Source of the DNA: a virus
Reading direction: 5' to 3' (one strand)
Virus record (IMG/VR): IMGVR_UViG_3300027754_002030
Location: 1 to 25,936 of that record
Length of the DNA stretch: 25,936 nt
Positions within the stretch are counted from its first letter, which is position 1; each line of letters starts with the position of its first letter. This document shows, piece by piece, positions 14,809-21,950 of this stretch. A program made the position numbers and the translations under genes. A model generated the notes under the pieces. The model saw nothing but the letters and a program-made list of their open reading frames with translations. It did not search any database and had not been told where the DNA came from.

Positions 14809-15662
14809 TAAGTACCCCACTCATTTTTAAATAATGGCACTTGTAGTCGGTCACTGTAGCGCCAGCCACGTTTCATTGCCGCCAGTGCTACGTTCTTTGC
14901 ATTTAAATTGTAAACACTTTCAACACCGCCCACTGGCATCAAATATATGTGTCCTTTAAATCCTGCTGTTCTAAATTCTTCTACAGCACGTTCTGCATCT
15001 GCAATATCTTCTTCTGTTGCCACTACAAATTTAAGATATGCTGTGCCAACTTGTTCATATTCGCAAACCACTTCTGGACAAATTGCTTCCTCCCACTTTT
15101 CACCACTAGCAGGAAGTTTAGCACTTACACTAAATGTAAGTTCTCTGCCTACTACACTATTCCATTTTCTTAAATATTCTTTAAACTCGGGAGTTAGTTT
15201 TTGAGTGCCATTTGTTTCAAACGTAATCTCTTTCAATCCACGCATCTTAGTGTTATTGATCAAGTCTGGATAAGCACGTTGCCACCCAAGCAAGGGCTCA
15301 CCACCTGTGATAACCAAATGCTCATCATGCCATTCACCATGTGGAATAATTTCCGCAATTCTGTTGGCGATTGCTTCGCTTGTGAGCATTGGACTAAGAT
15401 CTTTAAAGTCTGGATGCCAACTGGCATAACTGTCACAGCCTGTACTAACTAATGGAAGTTCATTATAAGTGGGCCACTTGTTATATTTTACTTGTTTTTC
15501 TGCTAGTACATCAGCTTCGCCGCTTAATGTACCACGTAGCATACCAAACCCTGCACATTTAAAGTTACAACCAAACGTGCGTAAAAACACAGACGGGACG
15601 CCCATATATCTACCCTCGCCCTGTATACTGTAAAATAACTCAGCTATTTTTATTTTGCTCAT
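14808..15662 (-). CDS. queE: 7-carboxy-7-deazaguanine (CDG) synthase QueE, long-insert variant
   Basis: A 284-residue radical SAM enzyme. N-terminus ELFYSIQGEGRYMGVPSVFLR is the QueE hallmark, and TGGEPL lies near 120. The cluster motif is abnormal: C32 and C36 (GCNFKC) are present, but the position three after C36 is Phe (AGF). The third Cys appears to be C76 in TGCDSYASW, giving C-x3-C-x39-C. The CD pair matches the C-D that normally ends the motif, so an insert of about 37 residues sits between the second and third ligands. QueE with an insertion in this loop (CX14CX2C) is known from bacteria; this is longer. QueE makes CDG from CPH4 using SAM and Mg2+. Its start overlaps the upstream gene by 23 nt. 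Function is confident from the motif pattern and FolE nearby. Confidence 0.9.
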   Translation of the reverse strand: MSKIKIAELFYSIQGEGRYMGVPSVFLRTFGCNFKCAGFGMLRGTLSGEADVLAEKQVKYNKWPTYNELPLVSTGCDSYASWHPDFKDLSPMLTSEAIANRIAEIIPHGEWHDEHLVITGGEPLLGWQRAYPDLINNTKMRGLKEITFETNGTQKLTPEFKEYLRKWNSVVGRELTFSVSAKLPASGEKWEEAICPEVVCEYEQVGTAYLKFVVATEEDIADAERAVEEFRTAGFKGHIYLMPVGGVESVYNLNAKNVALAAMKRGWRYSDRLQVPLFKNEWGT

Positions 15663-15990
15663 TCTTTTTCCTAAAATCTTCTACATCTTCCATGGCACTC
15701 TTTAATGTTTCTGCATAGTTGAGCGCACCTTGTCTTTTCAAACAAACAGTTGATTCAGTATCAATATACCCGTTAGTTAGCAATGTCCAAATATGATACC
15801 ATCGTGTTTTTGACCAAAAGTTAGTTCTAGTGGTAGTATAAATTGTTACAGTGACTCCGGTATCGTCTGCTTCTACCCACACGTTATGGTCACATTCACT
15901 ACTTCCGCATTCGCATGTAACACGATAAACTTTTGAGTCACCCCAGTCGTTGTGTTTTAAAATACCTTCTGCTGGTAGTTGTGCGTTCAT
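15640..15990 (-). CDS. Phage protein with Cys/His cluster, unknown function
   Basis: A 116-residue protein. A putative zinc site is formed by CECGSSECDH (about 26-35). The rest is beta-rich (VTVTIYTTTRTNFW) and ends in a helix with N-Y-A-E-T-L-K-S-A. The function is unknown. ATGA overlap with the upstream gene; overlaps queE by 23 nt. Its place between queE and folE might hint at the same pathway, or only at operon packing. Confidence 0.7.
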   Translation of the reverse strand: MNAQLPAEGILKHNDWGDSKVYRVTCECGSSECDHNVWVEADDTGVTVTIYTTTRTNFWSKTRWYHIWTLLTNGYIDTESTVCLKRQGALNYAETLKSAMEDVEDFRKKNEQNKNS

Positions 15991-16298
15991 CGTAACACCT
16001 CTAGGGTTGAAATTTTAGCAATCTTTTCGCCAAAGTCTTCGTCTTTGCCAATGATATAGATCTGATGTTCTGAACGATCTGACTTTCGATCGTAGCGACT
16101 AAACTCTACAATCTTACCACCAACGGCACTATATACTTTGAATTGTAATGTAGGATCAGTACCTATATCTCGCGAGCCAATGCCAATACTATTTTTAGAT
16201 GAGACAGTGGGATAACAATCTTGTTCTGGTCTTTCTCTGCCAGCCTTGTCCCAGTCTTCACGTACCCATTTAACAATCATTCGTTTAAACCAGTTCAT
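15987..16298 (-). CDS. Small phage protein, unknown function
   Basis: A 103-residue protein from ATG 16298 (ATGA overlap with the gene upstream). N-terminus is amphipathic and basic (WFKRMIVKWVRED); the core is beta-rich (FKVYSAVGGKIVEFSRYD) followed by R-S-E-H-Q-I-Y-I-I and G-E-K-I-A-K-I-S-T-L-E. Proteins of this pattern are frequent in marine T4-like phages; role unknown. Confidence 0.7.
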   Translation of the reverse strand: MNWFKRMIVKWVREDWDKAGRERPEQDCYPTVSSKNSIGIGSRDIGTDPTLQFKVYSAVGGKIVEFSRYDRKSDRSEHQIYIIGKDEDFGEKIAKISTLEVLR

Positions 16299-16510
16299 TT
16301 GCAAGTTTCCAAAAATTCATCTAATCGTTTAACTGCTTCATTAAAATCAACAGCAAACACTTTAGCACATATTACACTATTTTCTATAGTCATGTCAAAT
16401 GGCACTATACCATTAAATCGAAAATCTTCTGGCACATCAGTTTCAACAATGAACTCTTGCAAGTTCTTTGCTCTGAATATTAGGTCATTGGCCATATCTA
16501 CTGAGTTCAT
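16295..16510 (-). CDS. Small phage protein, unknown function
   Basis: A 71-residue protein from ATG 16510, chosen because AAGGGA lies 7-12 bases upstream and because the longer frame (to 16561) would run into folE. Core: MNSVDMANDLIFRAKNLQEF and VETDVPEDFRFNG, then an amphipathic C-terminal helix. Resembles a small conserved marine myophage protein of unknown function. Confidence 0.7.
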   Translation of the reverse strand: MNSVDMANDLIFRAKNLQEFIVETDVPEDFRFNGIVPFDMTIENSVICAKVFAVDFNEAVKRLDEFLETCK

Positions 16511-16520
16511 CGTTATTCCC

Positions 16521-17291
16521 TTATCGTGGTGCAAATTCTTGTTGCAATTTAATATTATCAAAAAACTCTTTTTTAGCGCCAGGGTCAGTTTTAAATGATC
16601 CAGTCAGTACAGTAGTTTGTGTTAAACTACTATGCGCCATAATGCCTCGGTTCTCACAGCATCCGTGTATTGCTTGAATGTATACTGCTACGTTTCCTGA
16701 TCCTGTTGCTTTTTGGATTTCCCTAGTAATGTCATTGCAAAGTTCTTCCTGGAGAGTGCCGCGACGAGCACACCACTGAGCAATACGAGTATACTTGCTA
16801 AGACCAATAAGTTTTTCTGCGGCGATGATGCCAATGTAAGCGACACCGCTAACGGGCTGATGATGATGACTGCACATAGAGCGCAACTCGCTACGTACCA
16901 CCAACATACCTTCGTAACGGTCTGCCGAATCATTTGGAAATGCTGTTGCATCTGGTGCTGGTTCATATCTTCCTGCCATTACTTCGTTAAAATACATTTT
17001 AGCAAGTCTACGTGCTGTGCCTTTGCTATTGGGATCGTTTTCTCGATCAATCAACAACCGATCGAGTACCGTTTCAAATGCTTCTGCGGCTTCATCAATC
17101 AATTGTTCTTTGACATGCTCATTATCGATATATTCGCTAATATTGTCGCCGGCCCAAAAGCGTTTACCTTCACGTTTCATTTTAAAACGCAAATAGTTGC
17201 CTAGGTATTTTTCTTCTTTATAATCTTTGTCATCATCACCTTGCTGTTCAGCACCGGCAATGATACTTTTGTATATCACGGATTCAGTCAT
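16521..17291 (-). CDS. folE: GTP cyclohydrolase I (FolE)
   Basis: A 256-residue protein. Zinc ligands are C140, H143 (in RSMCSHHHQPVSG) and C211 (in AIHGCCENRG); IGLSKYTRI (162-170) and QEELCNDI are further FolE signatures, and H209 is the conserved active-site His. FolE converts GTP to dihydroneopterin triphosphate, the first step both for folate and for 7-deazaguanines. In a phage with QueE and DpdA-like genes the second role is the more likely. About 50 extra N-terminal residues precede the usual core. It is the first gene after a strong promoter (17312-17340) and heads the leftward run that includes queE. Confidence 0.95.
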   Translation of the reverse strand: MTESVIYKSIIAGAEQQGDDDKDYKEEKYLGNYLRFKMKREGKRFWAGDNISEYIDNEHVKEQLIDEAAEAFETVLDRLLIDRENDPNSKGTARRLAKMYFNEVMAGRYEPAPDATAFPNDSADRYEGMLVVRSELRSMCSHHHQPVSGVAYIGIIAAEKLIGLSKYTRIAQWCARRGTLQEELCNDITREIQKATGSGNVAVYIQAIHGCCENRGIMAHSSLTQTTVLTGSFKTDPGAKKEFFDNIKLQQEFAPR

Positions 17292-17311
17292 TTATTACTC
17301 CATTTGTTTAT

Positions 17312-17340
17312 AGTATATAGGTTTATTTAGGTTTTGTCAA
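17312..17340 (-). promoter_or_regulatory. Sigma70 promoter TTGACA-N17-TATACT before folE
   Basis: On the - strand TTGACA (17340-17335) and TATACT (17317-17312), 17 bases apart, in the short gap before the folE ATG at 17291. The -35 overlaps the stop codon of the upstream gene. It would drive the folE-queE-nuclease run. GGAG precedes the ATG. Confidence 0.75.
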
Positions 17341-17624
17341 GTGTCATTTGAATAAATCTCCCAACATTTATGATAGTCATCCCAGTGTCTAGTATCGTAA
17401 ATTCTAAAATTAATACTGTAACCAAAAAAGCCTAGAGTAAAGTCAAAGCCAGCATGGTCTTCTCTAATACCCCAACTGATATCAATATCAAATAGGCTCC
17501 CACTGTAGTATGTGTGTTCAAGTTCCCATGCTTTGTTTCCAAATAACTTACCAGATATACAGCCTAAGTTCTTAAAGTGATCAAATGGTAAACTGATTTG
17601 TGTTCTTAAATTAAATATTTTCAT
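17337..17624 (-). CDS. Conserved-looking phage protein, unknown function
   Basis: A 95-residue beta-rich protein with many aromatic residues: LPFDHFKNL, KAWELEHTYY, then a R-E-D-H-A-G-F segment and YDTRHWDD near the end. I recall similar proteins in many phages, without function. ATGA overlap with the small membrane gene upstream. Confidence 0.7.
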   Translation of the reverse strand: MKIFNLRTQISLPFDHFKNLGCISGKLFGNKAWELEHTYYSGSLFDIDISWGIREDHAGFDFTLGFFGYSINFRIYDTRHWDDYHKCWEIYSNDT

Positions 17625-17797
17625 GTAGTTTTTCCAGAACGGATCTTACGGCATTCTTCTTTTACTTTTGGTGGGATGTCCGGATGCCATTCAGCCATAC
17701 TGCAATCGTACCACTTGCCTTGTTCTTTTGGTGAATTTAAAAAAATCATACTTAATATGATGCCAAGCAGTACGGCTATGATAATATCTTTCATCAT
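17621..17797 (-). CDS. Small single-pass membrane protein, unknown function
   Basis: A 58-residue frame that is easy to miss. Residues 3-21 form a hydrophobic helix (KDIIIAVLLGIILSMIFLN), followed by a soluble tail with two Cys (WYDCSMAEWHP and a K-E-E-C-R-K segment). Start ATG 17797 overlaps the upstream stop as ATGA, and its stop overlaps the next start as ATGA, which is strong evidence for a real gene. The helix may be an anchor or an uncleaved signal. Function unknown. Confidence 0.7.
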   Translation of the reverse strand: MMKDIIIAVLLGIILSMIFLNSPKEQGKWYDCSMAEWHPDIPPKVKEECRKIRSGKTT

Positions 17798-17994
17798 AAT
17801 CGCTCACTTAACAATATGCGACATAGGGTGGCATCCTTTTGATTTTTAAATGTAAAACTCATGTAATCGTGTTCTGGTTTTGATTCATAACGGCCACCAG
17901 GTAATCCAAATACTTCTAATACCATAGCACAGGTTTCATTCCACCAAAACCCGTTTTGATTATCCCACACCACCGTAACAGTATTGTCAGACAT
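17794..17994 (-). CDS. Small phage protein, unknown function
   Basis: A 66-residue protein from ATG 17994, overlapping the previous stop by 8 nt (ATGTCTGA). It has VTVVWDNQNGFWWNETCA and a V-F-G-L-P-G-G-R-Y segment, then DYMSFTFKNQKDATLCRI. No known motif. The longer frame to 18045 lies within the upstream membrane-protein gene and is less likely. Confidence 0.65.
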   Translation of the reverse strand: MSDNTVTVVWDNQNGFWWNETCAMVLEVFGLPGGRYESKPEHDYMSFTFKNQKDATLCRILLSERL

Positions 17995-18142
17995 CTTTAG
18001 GAGTTTTTGGAAAACAATGATCAACCCATCCAGCAATGGCAACAACCCATCCGTATACTGCCGGAGTACCCCAATATAGATATATGTTGATAGCAGACAA
18101 TATTACTACTAGTACTGCTATTGTGATTTTTAATGTACTCAT
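17987..18142 (-). CDS. Small membrane protein, unknown function
   Basis: A 51-residue frame. Residues 4-22 form a hydrophobic helix (LKITIAVLVVILSAINIYL) and 29-40 a second, weaker one (VYGWVVAIAGWV). It overlaps the HIT gene stop as ATGA and the next start by 8 nt. Coupling on both sides supports it. Function unknown. Confidence 0.65.
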   Translation of the reverse strand: MSTLKITIAVLVVILSAINIYLYWGTPAVYGWVVAIAGWVDHCFPKTPKDV

Positions 18143-18507
18143 TTTTTATAGTTTCCCTTTTCAGGTATAACATGACGAACCCCGCCACGTGGATCTTCCA
18201 TATCGCCTTTGCGCCTAGGAATCATATGTACATGCGGATACATTACGGTTTGTCCAGCAGACTCGCCGCAGTTTTGGCCGACATTAAAAGCGTCCCACCT
18301 TTGTGATTGAACTCCATCGTAGCCAAACTTGTGCGCGGCTTTGAAACATTCGACGATGTTGTTGAATTTTTCTTGGGTAGGCACAAATAACAAATGTCCC
18401 TCTGTGACTGGGTAGGCATCTCTGAATACCCAAAAGTCTTTTGATCGGAAGTCAATCTCTGTCCATGGAGCTCGTTTTTCATCTAGTGCCTTTTCTAAGT
18501 CAGTCAT
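18139..18507 (-). CDS. HIT-family hydrolase-like protein
   Basis: A 122-residue protein with HVHMIPRR (H92, H94) preceded by GQTVMYP, and a terminal GGVRHVIPEKGNY segment typical of one bacterial and phage HIT subgroup. In the classical HxHxHxx triad the first His is replaced by Tyr (Y90), while the catalytic middle His (H92) is kept. HIT enzymes cleave nucleotide phosphoramidates or dinucleoside polyphosphates; the substrate here is unknown. It sits next to a phosphoribosyltransferase, consistent with nucleotide metabolism. Confidence 0.88.
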   Translation of the reverse strand: MTDLEKALDEKRAPWTEIDFRSKDFWVFRDAYPVTEGHLLFVPTQEKFNNIVECFKAAHKFGYDGVQSQRWDAFNVGQNCGESAGQTVMYPHVHMIPRRKGDMEDPRGGVRHVIPEKGNYKK

Positions 18508-18695
18508 TTTTTAAATTTATAAATTGAACTACTGGTAAACAGTAATGCAAACGCCAACCAAGTTTCCCAAGTATAAGGAATTGTTAATACTGGAAATAAA
18601 GTGTTTAATGCCCAAATACCCAATAGCGGGCCAATAACAATGGCAATTACAACTAATGTGATTCCAAAAAGTAATTTAATAAGTGCGGATGTCAT
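18504..18695 (-). CDS. Small integral membrane protein (two helices)
   Basis: A 63-residue protein from ATG 18695 (ATGA overlap with the phosphoribosyltransferase stop). Two hydrophobic segments: about 5-28 (LIKLLFGITLVVIAIVIGPL) and 42-57 (TWETWLAFALLFTSSS). Similar short membrane proteins occur in marine T4-like phages. No enzymatic motif. Confidence 0.7.
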   Translation of the reverse strand: MTSALIKLLFGITLVVIAIVIGPLLGIWALNTLFPVLTIPYTWETWLAFALLFTSSSIYKFKK

Positions 18696-19183
18696 AACCA
18701 AAATTCCTCCCAAGGATAAACTAACCAACAATCTTCTTCTGCTTTGTTCACAGTCCAGGCATAGTAGTCTGGATCTTTAAACTGACTACTTTGATTGTGT
18801 GTTAGTACTGCAAAACGAACACTGTCACCCCAAATGTTTTGCCATTTGGGATCATCCGGAAAACAGCCACTTGGCCAATCTTGTTTAATCCAGTTAACAG
18901 TGGACCCTTGATCATTGATGTCGTCTACGATAAGAATTTTTTTGCCGTTAAATGCATCTTCTGCCATGCCCAAGTTACTAACGGTATCGCCTCCATCACG
19001 TAGACTAATGTCTAGACTGTTCATCTTAATGCCCATATATTGACTAAGCAAATTAGCGGGTACAAGCCCGCCTCGACCAATCCCTACAATATAGTCTGGT
19101 CGCCAATAATGATTATGCATTTGTCTAGCAATTTCTAAACAAGCGCCTTCTATTTGTTGCCAAGTATAATATATTTTTTTCAT
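18692..19183 (-). CDS. Purine-type phosphoribosyltransferase
   Basis: A 163-residue PRTase. The PRPP-binding signature KILIVDDINDQGST lies at 82-95, with the earlier VGIGRGGLVPANLL loop (33-45). This is the pattern of Gpt/xanthine-guanine-like phosphoribosyltransferases (COG2236 type), which join a purine base to PRPP. In this context it could salvage guanine, or act on a deazaguanine base, but no specificity can be read. ATGA overlaps on both sides. Confidence 0.88.
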   Translation of the reverse strand: MKKIYYTWQQIEGACLEIARQMHNHYWRPDYIVGIGRGGLVPANLLSQYMGIKMNSLDISLRDGGDTVSNLGMAEDAFNGKKILIVDDINDQGSTVNWIKQDWPSGCFPDDPKWQNIWGDSVRFAVLTHNQSSQFKDPDYYAWTVNKAEEDCWLVYPWEEFWL

Positions 19184-19401
19184 TGTAGTATTGGTCTAGT
19201 AAATGTCTTAACTTTGTTTCGGCTATTGGAAATATTGTCCACCATTCGGTTGTAATCTTCTTCACTCATAGCACTTTTATAAATGGTCAATGCCTGTGCC
19301 ATCATAATAGCCGCTACTTCTAATGGCCCGTGTTCTGAACACATGTGATCAGTGAATTCTAAATACTGATCATATAATCTTTGTAGTTTTTTATCAGTCA
19401 T
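19180..19401 (-). CDS. Small helical phage protein, unknown function
   Basis: A 73-residue protein from ATG 19401, which overlaps the previous stop by 8 nt (ATGACTGA). All-helical: LQRLYDQYLEFTDHM, then GPLEVAAIMMAQALTIYKSA. It resembles a small conserved phage protein of unknown role. The longer frame to 19461 is inside the upstream gene. Confidence 0.7.
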   Translation of the reverse strand: MTDKKLQRLYDQYLEFTDHMCSEHGPLEVAAIMMAQALTIYKSAMSEEDYNRMVDNISNSRNKVKTFTRPILQ

Positions 19402-19819
19402 TGTCGCCTTTAATTGAATGCCACATTTTATATTTGGAAAGCTCATTAATGTATTCATCATACAGTTTCTTTAGCTTTGGATGCTTCTTTTCAAGTATAA
19501 CATCTCTTTCAGGAATATGCAAGACTTTTTCAATTGTGTTTAACCGTTCTTCCAAATCACGCCCGTTGATAACCATCTTACCTTTAACTTCTAATTCTGG
19601 AGGATTGGTCTGTTTAACAGTTAATACAGGATTGTTATTGACAGTACCAGTAGTCCAAGTTGTACCATTTGATCCGCTTGTTAAAAACTGTCCAGATGTC
19701 GTATTAGTTGTATAAATCTGTCCGCTTAATTGCGGAGGCACAACACCGTATCCAACTGCTACTGTGCTACCAATTAATCCGTTTTTAATGTTGTTTGTTT
19801 GTTTCAAGGTAGTGGTCAT
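19394..19819 (-). CDS. Short virion-associated-like protein with conserved C-terminal helix
   Basis: A 141-residue protein from ATG 19819. Residues 1-65 are Gly/Thr/Asn-rich like fibre or neck-type virion proteins (QIYTTNTTSGQFLTSGSNG). Residues 75-130 form a helical module (GRDLEERLNTIEKVLHI, R-D-V-I-L-E, KHPKLKKLYDEYINELSKY) that I have seen attached to such sequences in marine T4-like phages. A structural or tail-associated role is inferred, not proved. The start lies within the cupin gene (35-nt overlap). Confidence 0.6.
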   Translation of the reverse strand: MTTTLKQTNNIKNGLIGSTVAVGYGVVPPQLSGQIYTTNTTSGQFLTSGSNGTTWTTGTVNNNPVLTVKQTNPPELEVKGKMVINGRDLEERLNTIEKVLHIPERDVILEKKHPKLKKLYDEYINELSKYKMWHSIKGDND

Positions 19820-20261
19820 TATGTATCCATTTGTTGTTAACAAGAAATCCCCATTCTCGTTTGTGCGGCCCTGGCATAAACAACGTCCAGGGTGTTACAC
19901 CATTGCATAGTTCGATACGATGATAAGAAGTAGCACGACATAGACGGAAATGGCCAGGCCCACGCCACATTCTTTCCTCATCAATCTTTTTGCCGTTGGA
20001 GTCAAATTTAGGAACCCATTCATAATAACCACCTTTAAGAATTAGTGTTGCGTAGGGCCACGGATGATCATGTACGTCACCGGGATCGCCTTTGTGAAAC
20101 TTGTGTAGGAACACATTAAACGGAAAACGTTTACGATCCTTTAAAAACAAGTAGTAACGAGTCAACAATGGCTCGTTGCATTGACGATCCATGATAATAC
20201 GTTTGCGGTCATGTTTTTCTAAAAACGAAAAAAACTTATTTTTTATCTTTTGGATTATCAT
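19785..20261 (-). CDS. Cupin-fold protein
   Basis: A 158-residue protein. KGDPGDVHDHPWPYATLILKG (about 57-77) matches cupin motif 1 (G..hxHxh....E-type), and the R-G-P-G-H-F-R-L-C-R-A-T-S-Y-H-R-I-E-L segment matches motif 2 with its conserved His. A metal site formed by H64?/H66? and the later His is likely. Cupins range from dioxygenases and isomerases to sugar epimerases; the substrate is unknown. It lies between two virion-like short genes and upstream genes that include a glycosyltransferase, so a sugar-related role is possible. Confidence 0.65.
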   Translation of the reverse strand: MIIQKIKNKFFSFLEKHDRKRIIMDRQCNEPLLTRYYLFLKDRKRFPFNVFLHKFHKGDPGDVHDHPWPYATLILKGGYYEWVPKFDSNGKKIDEERMWRGPGHFRLCRATSYHRIELCNGVTPWTLFMPGPHKREWGFLVNNKWIHNDHYLETNKQH

Positions 20262-20646
20262 AATCGTCTTTCACTATGTTATACGTTGTTTTGAACTTGT
20301 CAAAAGCAATGGCTAATCCGGGATATTCCTTACACATTTTTTCAATTCGATTAATATCTGGCATACAGTCTACAAACTCTTCGTTCTTCCAACTAAACGT
20401 TGAGGCATTAATATTGCCAATAGTATATGTGCCACCCATAGCAGTTCCAGCACTGCCGCTACCAGTAATAGTGTAATTGGATGTGCTTCCGTTAACTGTT
20501 ATTATATTTGAAGATGCCATAGTGTCATACGCATTGCTTGTTAGCGTAATTGTATCAGGAAAAAATGTAGTAATTTCCTGTGCTATAAACCCAACATCAT
20601 TACTTGATGTTGTTGAGCAATCCAGTGGCGCTGAAGAATCGTTCAT
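20236..20646 (-). CDS. Short protein with a peptidase-S74-like (tail-fibre chaperone) motif
   Basis: A 136-residue protein from ATG 20646 (AAGGGA upstream). Near the N-terminus it reads SNDVGFIAQEITTFFPD, very close to the GFIAQEVExxFPE signature of the intramolecular chaperone domain at the end of phage tail spikes and fibres. Then follows a Gly/Ser/Thr-rich stretch (NGSTSNYTITGSGSAG) and a conserved-looking C-terminus (FVDCMPDINRIEKMCKEYPG, then A-F-D-K-F-K-T-T-Y). It overlaps the glycosyltransferase stop by 47 nt. It may be a decayed fibre fragment fused to another module or a free small virion protein. The start is uncertain. Confidence 0.55.
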   Translation of the reverse strand: MNDSSAPLDCSTTSSNDVGFIAQEITTFFPDTITLTSNAYDTMASSNIITVNGSTSNYTITGSGSAGTAMGGTYTIGNINASTFSWKNEEFVDCMPDINRIEKMCKEYPGLAIAFDKFKTTYNIVKDDYDNPKDKK

Positions 20647-21697
20647 GTAAATCCCTTGCTTGTTTATGTACAGTAGGAACAAACTTTTTATAGTTTTCCA
20701 TAAACTGAATAATTTTATTACACAAGTCTGGACGATAAACAGTGTACGAATCAAAACTTTCTGTCCATGTACTTGGATATTTGAATGTGTCGTAATACAT
20801 TTCTGTGTAACTGAGTCTATCTGGAACCATGGGAATAGCATCTACTACAGCACCCTCGTAACAACTAATACCTAGGGTTTCTTGTAAGTTAGCACTAAAC
20901 ACAATCTTAGCCTCACCTAACAAATTATGATATTCATTTTTTGTTAAGAACTGATCTTGACATACAACAAATTCATATTGTGGTAAGTGTTCTTTTAAAT
21001 CTCTAAAGATCTCAACTTGTTTTTCTGGAGCAATACGATGAGGGAAAAGAATAAGATCACGCTTGGGCATGTTCTTATACATGGTCAATGTATCTTGCAT
21101 ATACTCCATGGGCCAGCCTGTACGTACAATCCTTGGTTCTTCACCGTTTAGAATTTCTTCTAAATGTTCGCTGTACCAAGGATTCTCTGTAGGATAATCA
21201 TTTAGTAAATTTGTATAGAACATTTTGATATGAAAGTCTGTGGCAAAGTAGTTGTGATCAAATGCGTGAAAGAAACTCTTCTCTGCATTGCGTACCCAAG
21301 GCTTATTGCCAACTAGTCGACCTAAAAAGTCTTGTGGATCATAACTGCCAGCATGCCATAAGCCATGTGTAGTTACTGGAATGCCCAGCAACTCACTCAT
21401 ATACTTTAAGTTTATGATGCCCGGATGCCAAGCATCAGTAAAAATAAAATGATCGCCAGCCTTGACGGATCCTGCACAAAAAAGTCTTCCAAGCTGTTCA
21501 ACTTGGCTTGCCTTATAGATATTAGTGCCCCCAAAATTGAGAAATGCACCAGGAGTAGTGGCGCTAGGAATATCGCTAGGACCCGATACAATGTGAACTT
21601 CATGGCCTGCCTTTCGTAAGAGTTCAGGTACATGAGTCTTCCACTGACCCGTGTACCTTGTCTCAACTGATTCTAAATCAACTAAGAAAACGTTCAT
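20600..21697 (-). CDS. GT-B-type glycosyltransferase
   Basis: A 365-residue protein from ATG 21697, coupled as TAATG to the gene upstream; an in-frame extension to 21781 is a Gln/Arg-rich shadow of that gene. N-terminus MNVFLVDLESVETRYTGQW is a Rossmann start with a donor/acceptor cleft (LLRKAGHEVHIVSG). C-terminal half has LILFPHRIAPEKQVEIF, then ETLGISCYEGAVVDAIPMVP, the E-x7-E-like nucleotide-sugar motif of GT4-type enzymes. Possible acceptors are phage DNA base, virion protein or host surface sugar; none can be chosen from sequence. Confidence 0.82.
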   Translation of the reverse strand: MNVFLVDLESVETRYTGQWKTHVPELLRKAGHEVHIVSGPSDIPSATTPGAFLNFGGTNIYKASQVEQLGRLFCAGSVKAGDHFIFTDAWHPGIINLKYMSELLGIPVTTHGLWHAGSYDPQDFLGRLVGNKPWVRNAEKSFFHAFDHNYFATDFHIKMFYTNLLNDYPTENPWYSEHLEEILNGEEPRIVRTGWPMEYMQDTLTMYKNMPKRDLILFPHRIAPEKQVEIFRDLKEHLPQYEFVVCQDQFLTKNEYHNLLGEAKIVFSANLQETLGISCYEGAVVDAIPMVPDRLSYTEMYYDTFKYPSTWTESFDSYTVYRPDLCNKIIQFMENYKKFVPTVHKQARDLHERFFSATGLLNNIK

Positions 21698-21933
21698 TAA
21701 TCTCTGAACCTTGGCTTGTTGTTGAACGAGCCGTTGTGTCTTGGCTTGTTGCCTTGATAAGGCTTGCGCTCTCCGTTCCATTGTTTCTTAGGACGCTTAC
21801 TGTATTCAAAGTCACGCCAAATTTGGCTTTCCTTATTGTACAAGTCAGTCGGACTAAAGGGTTTAAGTTCAATCCTGCAAAAATCTAGCAGGGCCTCAAG
21901 GTCATCAAAAATCCTAACGACTTCTTGTTTCAT
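21697..21933 (-). CDS. Small phage protein with basic repetitive tail, unknown function
   Basis: A 78-residue protein. Residues 1-45 are a compact helical part (KQEVVRIFDDLEALLDFCRI, F-S-P-T-D-L-Y-N-K-E-S); residues 46-78 are Lys/Arg/Asn/Gly-rich with NKPR repeated (GNKPRHNG, FNNKPRFRD), encoded by a 12-base direct repeat 30 bases apart. AAGGAAA precedes the ATG. The N-terminal half resembles a conserved marine phage protein; a nucleic-acid-binding tail is suggested by composition only. Confidence 0.65.
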   Translation of the reverse strand: MKQEVVRIFDDLEALLDFCRIELKPFSPTDLYNKESQIWRDFEYSKRPKKQWNGERKPYQGNKPRHNGSFNNKPRFRD

Positions 21934-21950
21934 AGGAATATTTCCTTATT

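Noticed and set aside
16713-17204. 163-codon + strand frame inside folE
   Set aside because: Antisense to well-conserved FolE motifs, so it is a shadow despite its length.
21710-21751. 12-base direct repeat CTTGGCTTGTTG, 30 bases apart
   Set aside because: Explained by the repeated NKPR residues in the basic tail of the gene at 21933; no sign of an iteron or att site.
21698-21781. 28-residue N-terminal extension of the glycosyltransferase
   Set aside because: Gln/Arg-rich sequence is the out-of-frame copy of the small gene ending at 21697; the TAATG junction gives a natural start at MNVFLVD.
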